Assembly (NCBI GenBank): GCA_025765615.1
Contig: JAIVFJ010000044.1
Coordinates: 62,001-126,000 of the forward strand
DNA from: Zopfochytrium polystomum
Lineage: Eukaryota > Chytridiomycota > Chytridiomycetes > Chytridiales > Chytridiaceae
Length of the DNA: 64,000 bases
Direction: 5' to 3'
This document shows, one piece after another, positions 46,102 to 59,467 of the stretch. The notes below the pieces were generated by a model that worked only from the letters and a program-made list of their open reading frames with translations, did not search any database and was not told the origin of the DNA. Position numbers and translations under genes: made by a program. The stretch's first letter is position 1; each line of letters starts with the position of its first letter.

Positions 46102-46104
<3 letters not shown>

Positions 46105-46172
<68 letters not shown>
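46105..46172. repeat. CT microsatellite
   Basis: Near-perfect CT run of about 68 bp beside the end of the copia copy. Confidence 0.9.
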
Positions 46173-46176
<4 letters not shown>

Positions 46177-46414
46177 TTCTCTTTCTAACCAATGCCGTGA
46201 TATCAAGTTTGTGTACAGCGAAACAACAGCCAATGGCAGTCACAGTCCCAAGTTGCATGCAATTCTGGGGTCAACAACATCAGGAACCATGTGGGATGCG
46301 ACGTCAAGGCTGTGATCAACGTGTATGGAATAATCCAATGTTTCATGTGTGGGGGGACAAAAATCCCCTTTACAGGGGACCTGGTTAATGTGTCCGTCCC
46401 TAGGGGAGAAAGCG

Positions 46415-46640
46415 CAAGAGCCTAGCTGGGAAAGCATGGGGGGTCTGGGTATCTGTCACTCAAGGGCCCAGGGTTCAAGTCATGACGCCAGCTGTTGAAG
46501 GCAACAAGAAAGACTGCAGTCTTGAATTACATGAAGTGGTGCAGTGGAGATGCCTGATGACCCTGGAAGCCCGTAGTGGATGGGGTGGGTTTGCTGAGTT
46601 GATGCCTGGACGTAGTCTATGACAGTGCACTGTTGATGGC
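46415..46640 (+). repeat. Possible tRNA-derived SINE
   Basis: TAGCTGGGAAAGC at 46423-46435 fits a Pol III A box. GGTTCAAGTC at 46472-46481 fits a B box exactly, with tRNA-like spacing, and a CCA follows at 46488-46490. The tail 46539-46635 recurs at 20245-20335 at about 75% identity, but that copy lacks the tRNA-like head. No tRNA secondary structure could be closed, so it is not called a tRNA gene. The next 1.1 kb (46641-47766) holds no gene. Confidence 0.4.
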
Positions 46641-47766
46641 GCTTTCTCTTCCCATCAGCCCTTTGGGACTGGAACAATATAAAAAATAAAAAAAGAAAGC
46701 ATTTTCCATCCATTACTCTTAACTTGTGCAATATGAATTGTTTTATGCTGTTATAAAATCTCATTCTTCTGGGTTTTCTTCTTTTGCAGGCGAGGGCTTC
46801 CTTCAGTGGGAGCCTGGCAGTGCGAGGAAGCACTGATTTAAGTTTGTGTTTGCCTGTGCTGTTGCAACTGCCTCAATGACCACTGATCCTCCCAATTTAC
46901 TTTTCTTAACACTTCTGTTTTCTTTTCATTTATTTTTTTTTTTTTGTCATTGTCTGTTTCTGTGGGGGGTCCTTGTCGCTCATCTTGGACAGTATTTCAG
47001 GCCAGTCAATCGAGCTGAAACAACAAACAGCCCCGTTGTATTTTTCTTCTTCGATTTCGGAGGGGAAGAGCAAACACGGAACCGTCTTGCGACGGAAGCA
47101 GAGCATGCCGAACGCTGGCACGGACGAAACAACAACAAAACACGAAGAGACGGGGGGGAAAAGGGGCCAGCAAACGGTTTGAAACAAGACAAAGAGTCCG
47201 TCTGACGCGGAAAAAAGGAAAGATGCCAAGAAATAAAAATGGCTGATAGTTTGGGGGGCCAGCGTTGAAGCTATAAGGTTGGTGGGGCAAATAATAGTTC
47301 TGTGCTTAAAGGAGTGATAGCCCCACAGACCGAAGCTCTCGCTTTCGGGACAGGAAACCAGTGGGAGAGACAATTGGACGCAAGCGCTGCTTACTAGCGA
47401 AGAACTTTAAAAGGATTTTCATAACAGGTGGAGGGGAGGAAAAAAAGAGAGAGGAAAAGGATGGGAAAAGTCGTGGCGATGGCCACTATAATACGTCCGC
47501 TGCCCTAAAGGCGAAGAATCAAGGAGAGGTGGGAGAGAAGACAGTTAGACGATTGCGGTTGCAGAATAAGAAGATTTTAAGAGGTCCACACAATTTGACC
47601 GCAAAAGCCAATGAGACATTTTTGTGGGGGAACCCCCAGATAAGAAGGTACCAGTGCACAGGAATGAAGCCGTGAGCGCTGGTGAAGGAGAAAACAATAT
47701 AGGGAGGACGAAAGGGTTGCGTAGTGAAATTTGGGCTAACCTTTGAAGAAGCTTTGTTCAAAGTTG

Positions 47767-50700
47767 TTATGCTTTGGAAGCCGCAGAAGCTGCTGATACA
47801 GACGACGCAGATAATATCGACGAAGCCACAGTAGCATTGAAATAATACAAGCTGAGCGTTTTGCTCGCTCCGCAATACATTGTCGTGTTGGACTTGCATT
47901 TTGTGCTGCACGCTGTTTCGGCTAACTTCACTTCTACTGCCAGAGATGCTCCGCCCCAGCATTCGCCACCGTACTCGAGGCCAGCATATATATAGGTTTT
48001 GCTGACCGCCAGAAGCGCTGGAATACAGTCGTAGACCAAGTGTGTCGAGCCGGCAACCTGCGTTTTCAGAACACGAGTGCCATTCACCACGTCCTGGTAG
48101 CAGCCGAGGTACCCCCAACCTACAGGCGTGGTGGGAATGGGAGAGGGGGTGGCACTAGTGGACGTAGTCGCCGAAGTAGAAGTAGGCGAAGTCGCATCGG
48201 ACGAGGGCGACGACGAAGGGGAAGAGGATGATATTGACGGTGAAGTGGTCGTAGGAGACGGCGGGTCGCTCGAAACTTGACCGCTTGAGATGGTGGACGT
48301 TGTTGGTACGCCTGAGGGCGAAGAGGAGGTAGGTGAAGATGCCGGTGCCTCCGACGGGGTGCTAGTTGAAAATGAAGTTGTAGCGGGAACATTTGAAGGC
48401 GAAGGACTATTTGATGAGGAGGTGGCTGATGTGGACGTCGTAGTTGAAGTCGAAGAGGTGCTCAATGAAGAGCTCGAGCTTGACGAAACGCTGCTTGTTC
48501 CTGCAGCAGGTTCGTAGTGATACAAGCTGAGGCGAAGGGACGCGCCACAGATTTGAGTTGTGTCCGACTTGCACTCAGTTTTGCAGTCTGTTTCTGGGAC
48601 CGAGACAGCGCCGATAATTGATGCACCGCAGTAGCACTCGCCACCATATTCCAAACCCGCATACAAGTAGGTAGGATTCTTGGCAACACATCCGAGGGTG
48701 CAGTTGTACACGTTCCATGTCGAAGAAGCAAGTTTAGCTCCCGCATTGTTTGCATTGCCTGAGAGAAGACGGGGGCTATCGGAGTAGCAGCCAATATACT
48801 TCCAGTTTGTCGGCGTACCGGAAGGCGCGGCACTCGACGAAGTAGACGTTGAGGGTGTGGGACTCGATGATGTTGATGTGGTTGTTGGTGACATCGGTGG
48901 TGATGAGGTAATTGGCGCTGAGCTCGTGCTAGATGACGAGGTCGATGGCGTTGGGGACGAAGTGGGCGAGCTCGAAGTGGCTGGGCTCGAAGAGGAGTTC
49001 GAAGTAGAAGTACTTGTGCCTGGGGAAGGGCTCGACGAAGAGCTTGAAGTGGAAGTAATTGTGGACACAGACGATGATGAGCTCGTTGTTGTTGGTTTCG
49101 GGAAATCTTGTGGCAGCGCGAAGACACTCAGTGCACCAGCCCCTCCGCAGGTCTGCCAACGAAGAGTTTCAGATTTCGCAAGACATTCAAAGCAAATACC
49201 GACCTCAGAGCTGTTTCCCTTGCACGGTGAGGTACACGCAGTGCTCGAAACAGTAGGAACGGTGTTACCGCACCAACACTCCTGAGCGTACTCAAGGCCA
49301 ATGTACTTCAGACCCTTCGGGACACAGGTGCTCAGGCAGGTGGGGATCGTCATAATAGAAGACTGCCCATTGGTAAAACCTCCGCCAGGCCATACGCGTC
49401 CCGTGATCTCAGCAAAGCAGCCCATGTAACGGTACTGGGGAAAGCCAGGGATAAGATACGGTGTTGCCACGCCAACGAAGTTGATCAGCTGCACTCCAAA
49501 AAGGGAGCCATCTGTGTTCAGAGTCCATACGGCGGTGTAGTTGGTCGGGTCAACACCAATTTGGGATGTTGGTGAGGTGAACGTGAACTACAGACCGGAA
49601 AACGTCAGCTATTTGTCCCTTTACTTAGAGCTTCACCTCACATTGGTTGTGACGCTGCTGCCAGCAGGGATTTTTGCTTGCTCGCCCACTCCGGCTCCGA
49701 CCGTGGAGACACCACCTCCGGTACCGAAAGGAAGTTTGCTCTTTTCTACAGTAAGGACACTTTCCCCGTAGTTCACCAATCTTCAACACAGGAATGGGGT
49801 ATAAGTAAGCTCAGGACAGATTAGGTCAGAACATGATTGAAGCTCACCGTACGCCAAGAACAGTGACTTGGCCAGGGTATACGACCCCAAAATTGACGGT
49901 AATGGATGATAGATTAGTTTGTGACGCATCCCAGGTACCATCGGGTCTCTGAACTTCAATCCGCAGTGCAGGAGGATTGGAAGCGACTCCAGAGAGAAGA
50001 TAGAACTGCAGAAGAGATATTAGCACATAAGCGTCGTTTATCTATGAGCGGCCTTACCGAGTTTCCACCGGTCGATTGAATTTTGAACTGGCCGCTAAAT
50101 GACCCCGTCTGACTAGCATTGAAAAGAACTGATAGAGTAGACGTATCACCTGGTTGAAGAACAGTACCAACAGCAGGGGGGTTCAACACGATGAATGGCA
50201 GATCAGGTAATGTAATTCCAGTGATTGACAAAGACGTGTTCCCCGTGTTTGAAATAAAGGCGTTGGCCGTAACGGTGCCGGATCCAAGAACAATAGCACC
50301 AAAAGATATCATGGAAGGCGTGAGAGTCAGCTCTGGACCATTAGCGACTGCCAAAGCATGCAAACTGCCGTAGCCAGGACCTTTAGCCCCGAGGCTGGTA
50401 ATCAGCTGCACTTGAGAAGTATACGTGCCAGACACGGTTGGGTTGAACTCTAGGACCATACTAAAGCTACCCCCCGCCGATAGTGCCACCGGGAAGGTTG
50501 GCTGACTCACGACAGTGAAGTTCTTGTCAGCAAGCGTGAACCCAGAAACAGTTATTGTGGGAACAGAAGACGACACAGTGAAAGTAACCGTTGCGGTAAC
50601 AGGGAATCCGATGACAACCTTCCCAAAGTCAGTGAACGGAGCTGTGATGGCGAGTGTAGTTGGAGACCCCCACACGTAAACTGCTCCAGGGTTTCCGACC

Positions 50701-52557
50701 GCAGCTACAACAATTCCATTGCCAATGGCCGGTTGCACAAACTTGGCGCTCGCTCCAATATTTCCATACTTGTCCATGAAAATTTGCGTCAAAGCGCCGT
50801 TCTCGGGAACAGCTTTGAAGGCGTAGATCGAACCGGAAACAAAATCCTGAACCCAGACAATCGCAGACCCAACAGCGCCGTTCAATGACGTTATTTGGGG
50901 GGAACTCACGCCAAGCCCGAATGTTTTCGCGCTCGAAGCAGCGGGAACAAAGGTCGCCTTTCCGTTCGAAACAGTGAATTGGTACGCAGTTATTGGACCG
51001 CCAATATAGTTCATGTAGATATAGCCTCCTTCACCGGGATATGCTCCAGCTTGGCTGTACACACTCTTAGACTGGCCTGGTACCTACAAGCGGGTGGTGC
51101 AGTCAGAAAAACTGTCATTGTGACAGCATTTACACAGAATCCTTACGATAGAAACATCTGGGGCGTCTCCGCCGTTCGCACCAGTCATAAAACCGCCAAG
51201 ATAGTTCGTATTGAAAACGTACAGATCACCAGTCTTCCCAGCAGCAACAGAAACGCTCGTCCCTGAAGGAGTCGTGAAATACTTGGGAAGTGGAGTGATA
51301 TCACCGCTTCCGAAGTCCCGGTCACCCCCATTCATTGATGCATAATTGTACGGCATGAAAAAGTCTTGCGGAAATACTTTCCCAGTGTCGGGATCCGCGT
51401 GCAAGTTAACCACTGCCTGACCAAGGACCATCGGCGGAGTAGAACCCAGTGTTGTTGATGTGGTCGGGCTGGAATCACCATTACCGGTAACGAAAAACAA
51501 ACGGTTATTCGTGTCGGACGCAAGGCCTCCGCCCGACATCCAAATGCCGGCCCCGTTCTTGTCAGGGCTGGACGGGTTGATCGCAGAAGCCCAAACTGTT
51601 GCTACAGCTCCGCTTGTCTTGTGAACACCGATTACCCATCCCGTGAAGTTGTAAAGATCACAGTGACCGCCAAAGGCACCGTATACGTAGTTGTTCAAGA
51701 GGGTGAGGGCTGGGCGCTGGAGGTGTTTGCCGCTTTCAAAGTACGCCGAGTATGACGCTGGTGAGTTATCCGCCACCAATCCTTCAATGTCGACAGGAAA
51801 GTTGGCTCTTTCGTTCAGGGTGAGAACATCCACAGCGTGCAGCTTGTACCGTCCATTGGTCGGGACACCGAGACCAGAGGTTGTTCCGGCCGCGTATGTC
51901 TAATTGAGCGATGTTCGGTGGTGAGACAAAAATTTCATTTCCGCATTTGGGACCGTCTGTCTTCACTGACCTTGGTGTAGAAGTACGCAGTCGAGGTTGC
52001 GGGATCAATGACAGGTGTGCCCGTGATTCCGACCCACACCTGGATGTCACCGCATGCAGGGACGTCCACTCCAACGTTGAAGGGGGGATGGATATTCCTT
52101 GAGGCGATAAGTGCTCCGTTGCTCGCGTTAACAACGTAAACGTTGTTTTGTTCGGTAGCGATGAAGAAGACTTGCGGAGAGCCGGGAGGAGTGTAGATAA
52201 GCGGTGTTGCAAAAATGTCACCGACCAGTCCGTTGGGGCCGAGGGGAGGCAGGGTTGCCGAGTAAAGTTTGCCAAAGGCGCCCGCGGCGATCAGGTCGGG
52301 GTCGATGTTTGCCGAAGGGCTGGAATACGAGATTCACGGGTTAGTTCAAGCATCCCGGCAATCATCGGCAAAGCCTGCACCCACAAGTAGCCGGCCCGCG
52401 TATTGTCGCCGCGGCTTGTGACGTAGTCGCCGGCGGCGGCGGAGACGAAGGTGGATGTTTGCCCCAGCAGAAGCAGGGCGAAAACGGCGAGGAGGAGGAG
52501 GAGGCGGCCGGGCAAAAGGCCAAGCGCAGTTGGCAGGGTGGACGGTGTCGAGGCCAT
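47767..52557 (-). CDS. Secreted beta-propeller/Ig-like/triple-WSC protein
   Basis: Seven predicted exons (52557-52385, 52319-51971, 51899-51147, 51083-50058, 50005-49848, 49780-49642, 49587-47767) join in frame to about 1472 residues. A signal peptide (LLLLLAVFALLLLGQTSTFVSA) comes first. Then a PQQ-type beta-propeller of ~430 residues (GDIFATPLIYTPPG, NNVYVVNASNGALI). Then two or three choice-of-anchor-D/ASH Ig-like domains (TDFGKVVIGFPVTATVTF, ISFGAIVLGSG). Then three WSC domains separated by Ser/Thr/Pro linkers likely to be O-glycosylated. The third WSC lacks two cysteines. No TM or GPI signal at the C-terminus, so it is probably secreted or wall-bound by WSC glycan binding. Met 52557 is preferred over 52620 because it puts the signal peptide near the start. 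Confidence 0.85.
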
Positions 52558-54711
52558 AGTGCGCAGCAGCCGGAAGAAGCCCTCCCCACCGCCGCCGAAG
52601 TGATTATTTCGCCCTCCCATTGATTCCTTCCTTGTTTCGAGTTGGCTGACGGTGGATGTATTTTCTTGTTTTTCTGATTTTATTGTTTTTAATTTTAATT
52701 TCTTATTTTTATTTTATTTTTTTTTGTCCTTTTGGAGGTTTTCGTTTTCTTTTTTCTTTTTTTGGAATGTTTCGACAAACAACAACAGATAAATTGGTGA
52801 ACCAATGGGAACGGTGGAGGCTGGTCTCTTTCCAAATCGGTCCAAACCTTTTTCCATTGATTATTGAAAGGGTGAGCTTTTCTCCTTTATTTATTTTTTC
52901 GTTCTCCTTTCTGTCTCGGTGGCTGGTTTTTAATTATTTACTGAAAAGGAAAGAGGGAATTCAAGAGGCATTTCATTTTTGTGCATTTGCTTATTGATAA
53001 GGGGAGGAAAGAAAAAAAATTCCAGTGATCAACCAAAGCTTCACTTCTGGAGAGGGACAGTGAGACAGAGATCTTCGCGCACGTAAATTTTTCCACCTCT
53101 ACCACTTTCAGCAACTTGCTGGACAAGTACACTTGCTGGGGGTGGGTTGCTGCCTTCTTGGCGGCTTTTGCAGAGTGGAGCTGCCGACGTCGTCGTCTCT
53201 GTGAGCCTCGTTACTGTAACGCTTGCGCTGCAACGCCATGCCTATTCTCTCCCTTGAAGCCAAGTGTTAGCCTGTTTACTCCAAAATCGCGGCCACTGTT
53301 GCGCCGCTGTTGGACATTTGTGCGTTAGATAATTCCTTGGAGTGGCGTTACTGCGGCTTGAACATAAAACTTCAGTGTATATGTCATGCAACTATAGTCA
53401 ATCCAATTCCCCCGGCATCCCAACCAACTGCGCGTTCACCTCGAAGTACAGCGGCGGGTGCACCTCCATCTATTTTCTTCTTCTTCCCCGAACGCTGGAA
53501 GAGTGTATGTGGAGAGGGAAGCAAAGGTTTTGGGCTGCAAGATTCCGTGAGCTGTTTTCGTTCCGGATCGCGTCAGCTTCCCACCTTTCTCTCCCCGCAC
53601 CGAGGTTTTGCCCCGCGGGCTTGCAAACGAAAATTAATTGAATCCGATTTATGTTCCTTTTGTGTTTGAAAGAGCGAAGAACGGGAAGCTAAGGGAGGGC
53701 TGCCACGACTGCAAAAACCCCAAAAACACGGCACGCGTAGGGGAGGGAGTCAAAGGAAAGCACCAATGAGCGGAACGAAAGGAAGAGATGTTGGGGTTTG
53801 AGTCAAGCAGAGCTTGACAGGCGTGCAGAAAGAAAACTTAGTAAGAGCAGCGAAACGATGAAAGAAAACGACTCACTAGGAGGAAACGACGCAATGCCCT
53901 CGATTGCTCTGCTTCTCAAACCTGTTTCTCTCGATCCACGCTCTCGCGTTCGTGCGGATCCAACCGACTTAGCTCTCCCTCACGGCCCCGCGACGCGGTG
54001 GGAGTCGGGCAGCGCTTGGTGTTTTGCGGGCGACGCGCCGAGATCAGAAACCGACGCGGTTCTGTCTAGCACTCTGCCTGACTGCGGGACGACGATAAGG
54101 AAGACACCAACACGGTGAATACACAACACAGAGCGCACGCGTTCCTCCGTCACGCAGAAAGAAGACAAAACAGACTTTTCGCGTGTGGTTGTCTCGGATA
54201 ACAAAAGAAAAGACAAAAAAAACAGCGAAGAACAAGAAAAGGATACAGAAAAAATTGGCCGTTGTTTGCAAATAGGCCGACTGATCGAAAGCGAACGGCC
54301 ATCCCCTCCTTCGTCAGGTGCAGTATTTAAATACGGCACTTATTCAAAGTAAATATGGAAACACTACCTACCCGCTCCCGCTCTCCCTCGCTGTGCATAT
54401 ATTATTATTATTCCACACTGTACCAGGTGGGAACGACAGCGTCCTCTCCAGATTTTTGTCTACCGAATCACCCAAAAAAGGAAAGCAACAGAAACCCATG
54501 CGGAGAAGACACTAGGAACGGTGCGAGACAACGATCGGCGAAGATATAGGGGGAGATAGAGAGAGACAGGCTTTGGGAGAGAGAGAGAGAGAGAGAGAGG
54601 AGAGCGAGCCGCGCCAAGAACAGACCTTGCAACGGAAGAAACAGAAAAAAAAAAAGAAAAAAGGAAAGAAAAAAAAAAAAAAGGAAAAGCAAACAAGTGC
54701 AAAAGGAGAAA
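52558..54711. other. Divergent intergenic region
   Basis: About 2.1 kb between the WSC gene and the Ca2+ ATPase. T-rich near 52660-52760, a GA microsatellite at about 54575-54600 and A-runs at 54644-54690 just before the ATPase start. No coding frame has support. Confidence 0.5.
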
Positions 54712-57700
54712 ATGCCCAGTGAGGAAGAGGGAGAGACCGCCACCGCACTTGCAACCGCAACAGCCGCATCGTCTCCAAACCGTGCAGCAGCAGCACCAGC
54801 AGCAGCAGCCACGATGGCGTCGCCGTCGTCATCGTCGCCCGTCCTCACGTTTCCGCCGCCTCCGCCGCCTCCGCCGGCTCCGCTCGAGCCGGTCCCACCC
54901 GTCGCCGTGGCCGCCACTCCTTCCCCAACGCCCGCACCACCCATCATTGCAACCCCAACACCCGTCGTCTCTCAAGCACTTTTGCGTGCCCCGACGTGGG
55001 CCTCATCCAATACCTCGTACTCTTCCGCCTCGTCGGACTCGTCCTCCGACTCGCTGTTGTCCGTTCCACCTGGCCCTCTTTTCATACTCACTACTCCATC
55101 GGGTGGTCCCGCCGCTGTCCTTAACCCTAATCCGAACACGAGCACGAGCACGGCGTCCCCCGCCTCTGCCCAGCATTCAGCCGGTAGCAACGGGCGTGAT
55201 TCGCCTGTTTCGGTCCACACATTTTCTTCTTTCGCGAACATCGATCACCTTGCCCCAAGATTCGACGATGACCCTCTGTCTCGCCAACGCATTCCGAGGC
55301 GAGCCGGCAGCCATCGCAGTGACTTCAGCAACTTTTCTTCCAATGCATCGTCTGATTCCGCTTCAACCCGAAGGCCAAACACTGTCAATCAGCCGCCATC
55401 GGCCAGGCCGACGCTGCTGGTCCCCATGAGTATGGTACGTCTCTTTTTTTTTTTTTCTCGCTCACCTGGGCCATGCTCTCGCTGATGCCTTGCCCCAGCC
55501 CACCCGAAGCGCCTCGACACCTTCCGTGTCGTCTTTTGTTTCGACTCCGGTGACTGCGAGCGACGAAACGAATATTTCCGTCTCGCTGCACGAAGATCCG
55601 CACGATGAAGGTGTGACGCGATTGGTGAAGGATCCGGAGGACGACATTACTGCAACAGCCGTCAATGCCACCGTCCACCACACTCCTGACACGCACTTTG
55701 GCGTCACCAAAGAAACAATTCAGGACATGATGGACAGTCGTTCCGTCGATGCCCTCAACGGCCTTGGTGGAATTAGCGGTCTTCTCAAGCGTCTCCGCAC
55801 GAACGTCTATTCGGGACTCACGCCTGAAAGAGAGTTAGCGTCTTCTGGAAAGTGGTGGACTCTTCCATCAGGAATGGACTCATCAGGTATTCTTGCTTCA
55901 TCAACCTCCTTGCACCTAAACGCTTTACCAGAAAACGCGCACAGGCATGGTGGGCCACGCAAAATTGGATCCGCAGCGACAATGAAGAGCCTAACAAACA
56001 CAGACGGTGCGGATGTGTTCTCCGAACGCCGCAAGGTGTTCGACGACAATGTTTTACCTCAGCCTGAACTCAAGTCAATTTGGTCGTTTGCCGCCGACGC
56101 TCTCAAAGACAAGACGCTCATTATCCTCTGTTTCGCCGCAGTCGCCGAAATCGGAACTGGAGTATACAAAGCGGCATTTGCGCCGGAGAGGGAGCCGGCT
56201 GGCTATGTGGATGGCATCACTATAGTATTAGCAGGTGAATTACGACGATTTCCGTTCCCAACCGTCTAATACAATATTTAGTGTTGGCCATTGTGATGAT
56301 CTCATCATATAACGACTACCGCAAACAAGGGCAGTTTCGTGCACTTAGTGACTACTCCCGCTCTCTATCCAAATTCCAAGTGATCCGGAATGGTCGCAAC
56401 ACTCAAGTCCCAACCTCGACACTTCTTGTGGGTGATATCTGTTCTGTGTCCGTTGGTGACATTCTTCCGGCCGATGGCGTCTTAGTTCAGTCTTTCAACC
56501 TCTCGTGTGACGAATCGTCCTTAACGGGTGAGGGCATCACCATTGCGAAAGATCTGAAGAAGGATCCCTTCTTGCTTTCTGGAACAAAGGTTGTCAATGG
56601 TATGGGGAGAATGGTAGTTGTCGCCACCGGTAAGAATTCCATCAACGGTCGTCTACTTGCCGCCCTAGACGTCGAAGAAGAGGAGACGCCCCTTCAGTCA
56701 AAGCTTGCCAAATTGGCCGACCGTATATCACTTTTCGGACTGGCCTCGGCAATTATTATGGTCGTTGTTCTTGCCATTATCTACTTTGTTATTCAGCCGG
56801 AAACGCCCAGAAGCTCATTTACGGTTGTCAGCGACATGATTGGTCTCTTTATCGTCGGTATCACCCTCGTTGTTGTCGCTGTACCTGAAGGCCTTCCTCT
56901 CGCGGTCGTTCTTGCGTTGGCCCATGCCACGTTACGAATGTTGAAAGATAACAACTTGGTCCGACACTTGAAGGCATGCGAAACGATGGGCAACGCCACC
57001 ACAGTCTGCAGTGACAAGACCGGGACCCTCACCCAAAACAAGATGTCGGTTATTGTTGGATGGGTTTCCTCGCATCAGTTTGGAAAACTGCCTCAAGAGT
57101 TTGACGTTGCGGCAGCAGCATCCGAGATGACTGTATCCACCTCCAATGACGCAACTATGTTTGGCGGAAGCGCAGCGATCCTCGCCAGGGCAGCGGCCGA
57201 CGTAGCCCAGGAAGGAAAAGCGCCCACGCCAGAACCGGCTTGGACAGGGAGGGTTCCCGAGTCAGTACTGAACCTGATTGCATGCTCTATCAATCTGAAT
57301 TCAACTGCGGAAGAAGTTCACAGCGAGTCAGACGCCAGCTCGGTGAAGCCAGATGAAAGTGGGGCCAAAGGCAGTTTGCCGTGGTGGAAGCGACTGTTCT
57401 CGAAGTCGAAACCTGTAGCCACTGCTTCGGACGAAGAAGCTGCTGATGCCCAAGAGAGCAAACCCCAATTCATCGGATCGAAGACTGAAGTTGCGCTGTT
57501 GGAGTTCACGAACCGCGAGCTGCGCCGACCTTACAGGGAAGATCGTGAAGCAAATGAAATCGCCATGGTTCTTCCGTTCTCTTCAGAGCGAAAGCGCATG
57601 AGCACGATCATCCGTGTACCTAACCGGGAAAGAATCGGCGAAGTCGAGAACGCTCTCTTTGGAACACCCGCCGGTCTTGGTCGAGGTGAAAAACATTGGC

Positions 57701-59467
57701 TCTTTTGCAAAGGCGCTGCGGAAATCGTTTTGAAAAGCTGTGACTCGTACTTGGACTCCGATGGGAAGGCCGTGCCGTTAACCCCTGAGGCTCGAGCCAA
57801 TTTCGAAGAATGCATCACTGCGATGGCTTCTTCCGCTCTTCGCACTATTTGCGTCGCTTTCAAGCCGTTCCGCGGAAGCATTTCGGCCCTTGGAAAGACA
57901 AGCAACCAAAAACTTGCGGAGCAGTCGGAGAGCTCAGCCGACGGCAGGAAAGGAAGTACCTCCCTCTCTCCTCCTCCAACGATTACTATTTCCAGCGAGG
58001 TCGCGGGTGCGGAAGCCGATTCGCAGGAACCAGACGAGCACGGGCTCATTGTTGCCGCGATTGTCGGAATTCAGGACCCCATTCGTCCAGAAGTACCTGG
58101 GGCCATCGCAGATTGTGCTAGGGCCGGAATCGTTGTTCGCATGGTCACAGGTGACAACATGGCGACGGCGTCATCAATCGCACGACAAGCCGGGATTCTT
58201 CCAGCAAACGATTCCACTCTCGTTGCGATGGAAGGGCCAGAGTTCCGAAAGCTCTCTGAGCCGGAAATGGACAAGATCCTTCCTAAGCTTCGGGTTCTCG
58301 CTCGATCTTCCCCACTTGATAAGCAGGTCCTCGTTCAGGGGCTTAAGCGACTGGGTGAGACGGTAGCTGTCACTGGCGATGGAACGAACGATGCTCCAGC
58401 CCTTCGGGCGGCTGACGTTGGGTTTAGTATGGGCATCGCCGGGACTGAGGTCGCGAAAGAGGCCAGTGACATTGTGCTCCTGGATGATAACTTCGTGAGT
58501 CTTTCGAAGGCGATCCTGTGGGGCCGCTCCGGTAAGTTGCATACGAATCACAGCAATTCAATAATCGATTGGCTCATCCATTTCATTCCATGATTTTGTT
58601 TCCACAGTCTACGACTCCGTCCGAAAATTCCTTCAATTCCAACTGACTGTTAATGTCGTTGCGGTTCTTCTCACGATGGTCTCCGCCTTTATTACTGCGA
58701 CTCTTTCACCATCGAAGAAACCGCAATCTGTTCTCACCGCCATCCAATTACTTTGGGTTAACCTGATTATGGACACCTTTGCGGCACTGGCACTTGCTAC
58801 AGACCCACCCACGCCGGAGCTTTTGGATCGGCCACCCGCCCGTCGCACAGATCCTTTGATATCGGGTCACATGTGGCGCATGATCGTTGGACAAAGCTTT
58901 TACCAATTCGTTGCCTGTATGCTGATCTACCTTGGCTATTCTGGTATTCTTAAGAACGGCCGTATCGTTGACGACGAACCACTCGGTGTTAGCATGGAAA
59001 CGGCAACAGTCGTGTTCAACGCCTTTGTATTCTGCCAAATCTTCAACGAGATCAACTGCCGTGTCATCGGCCGAGGTAACTGTCGCAATTTGTTGCTCTT
59101 CGAGTGATAGTAACGTGACCTCGTATCAGATCTCAACGTCTTCAAAAACATCACCAAGAACAACTATTTCATCGCGATCTGCATTGGAACGATCATCACG
59201 CAAATTATAATTGTCGAGTTCGGCGGCGATGCTTTCAAGACTGAGAAGCTCGATATTGTGGACTGGCTTATCTGCATCGGAGTAGGTCTGATGTCGTTCC
59301 CCATCGCCGCGGTGATTAGGCTGCTCCCCAGCTTTGGGCTTAGCTCACGTCACACCACTTACCACGGTGATTCCCCGAGCAAGTCTGGTTCAGCTCTCCA
59401 AGGGAATCATGCGGATATTGATGTTATCGAAGTGGACGGAAAGCTGAAGGTTCCCTTGAACGGATGA
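54712..59467 (+). CDS. PMC1-type Ca2+-transporting P-type ATPase
   Basis: Exons 54712-55434, 55499-56234, 56282-58531, 58608-59075 and 59130-59467 give about 1504 residues. Type IIB pump moving Ca2+ out of the cytosol, in fungi usually into the vacuole. Motifs: M4 VPEGLPLAV with the Ca-binding region; phosphorylation site CSDKTGTLTQNKM (Asp near 731); nucleotide-site FCKGAAEIVL; TGDNMATA; GDGTNDAPALRAADVGFSMG; M6 LLWVNLIMDTFAALALAT. Unusual: about 400 residues precede M1, mostly Ser/Pro/Ala-rich. The conserved GLLKRLRTNVYSGL segment lies near residue 330. A ~100-residue Ser/Glu insert lies between the phosphorylation and nucleotide sites. The C-terminal tail is short, so no calmodulin-binding tail is evident. 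Confidence 0.95.

Noticed and set aside
52558..52620. Upstream Met (MGGRNNHFGG) as start of the WSC gene
   Set aside because: It would push the hydrophobic signal peptide core to about residue 36; Met 52557 fits better, though 52620 cannot be excluded.
53798..54118. 106-residue plus-strand frame upstream of the Ca2+ ATPase
   Set aside because: No motif, no homology, and it lies in the divergent intergenic region.
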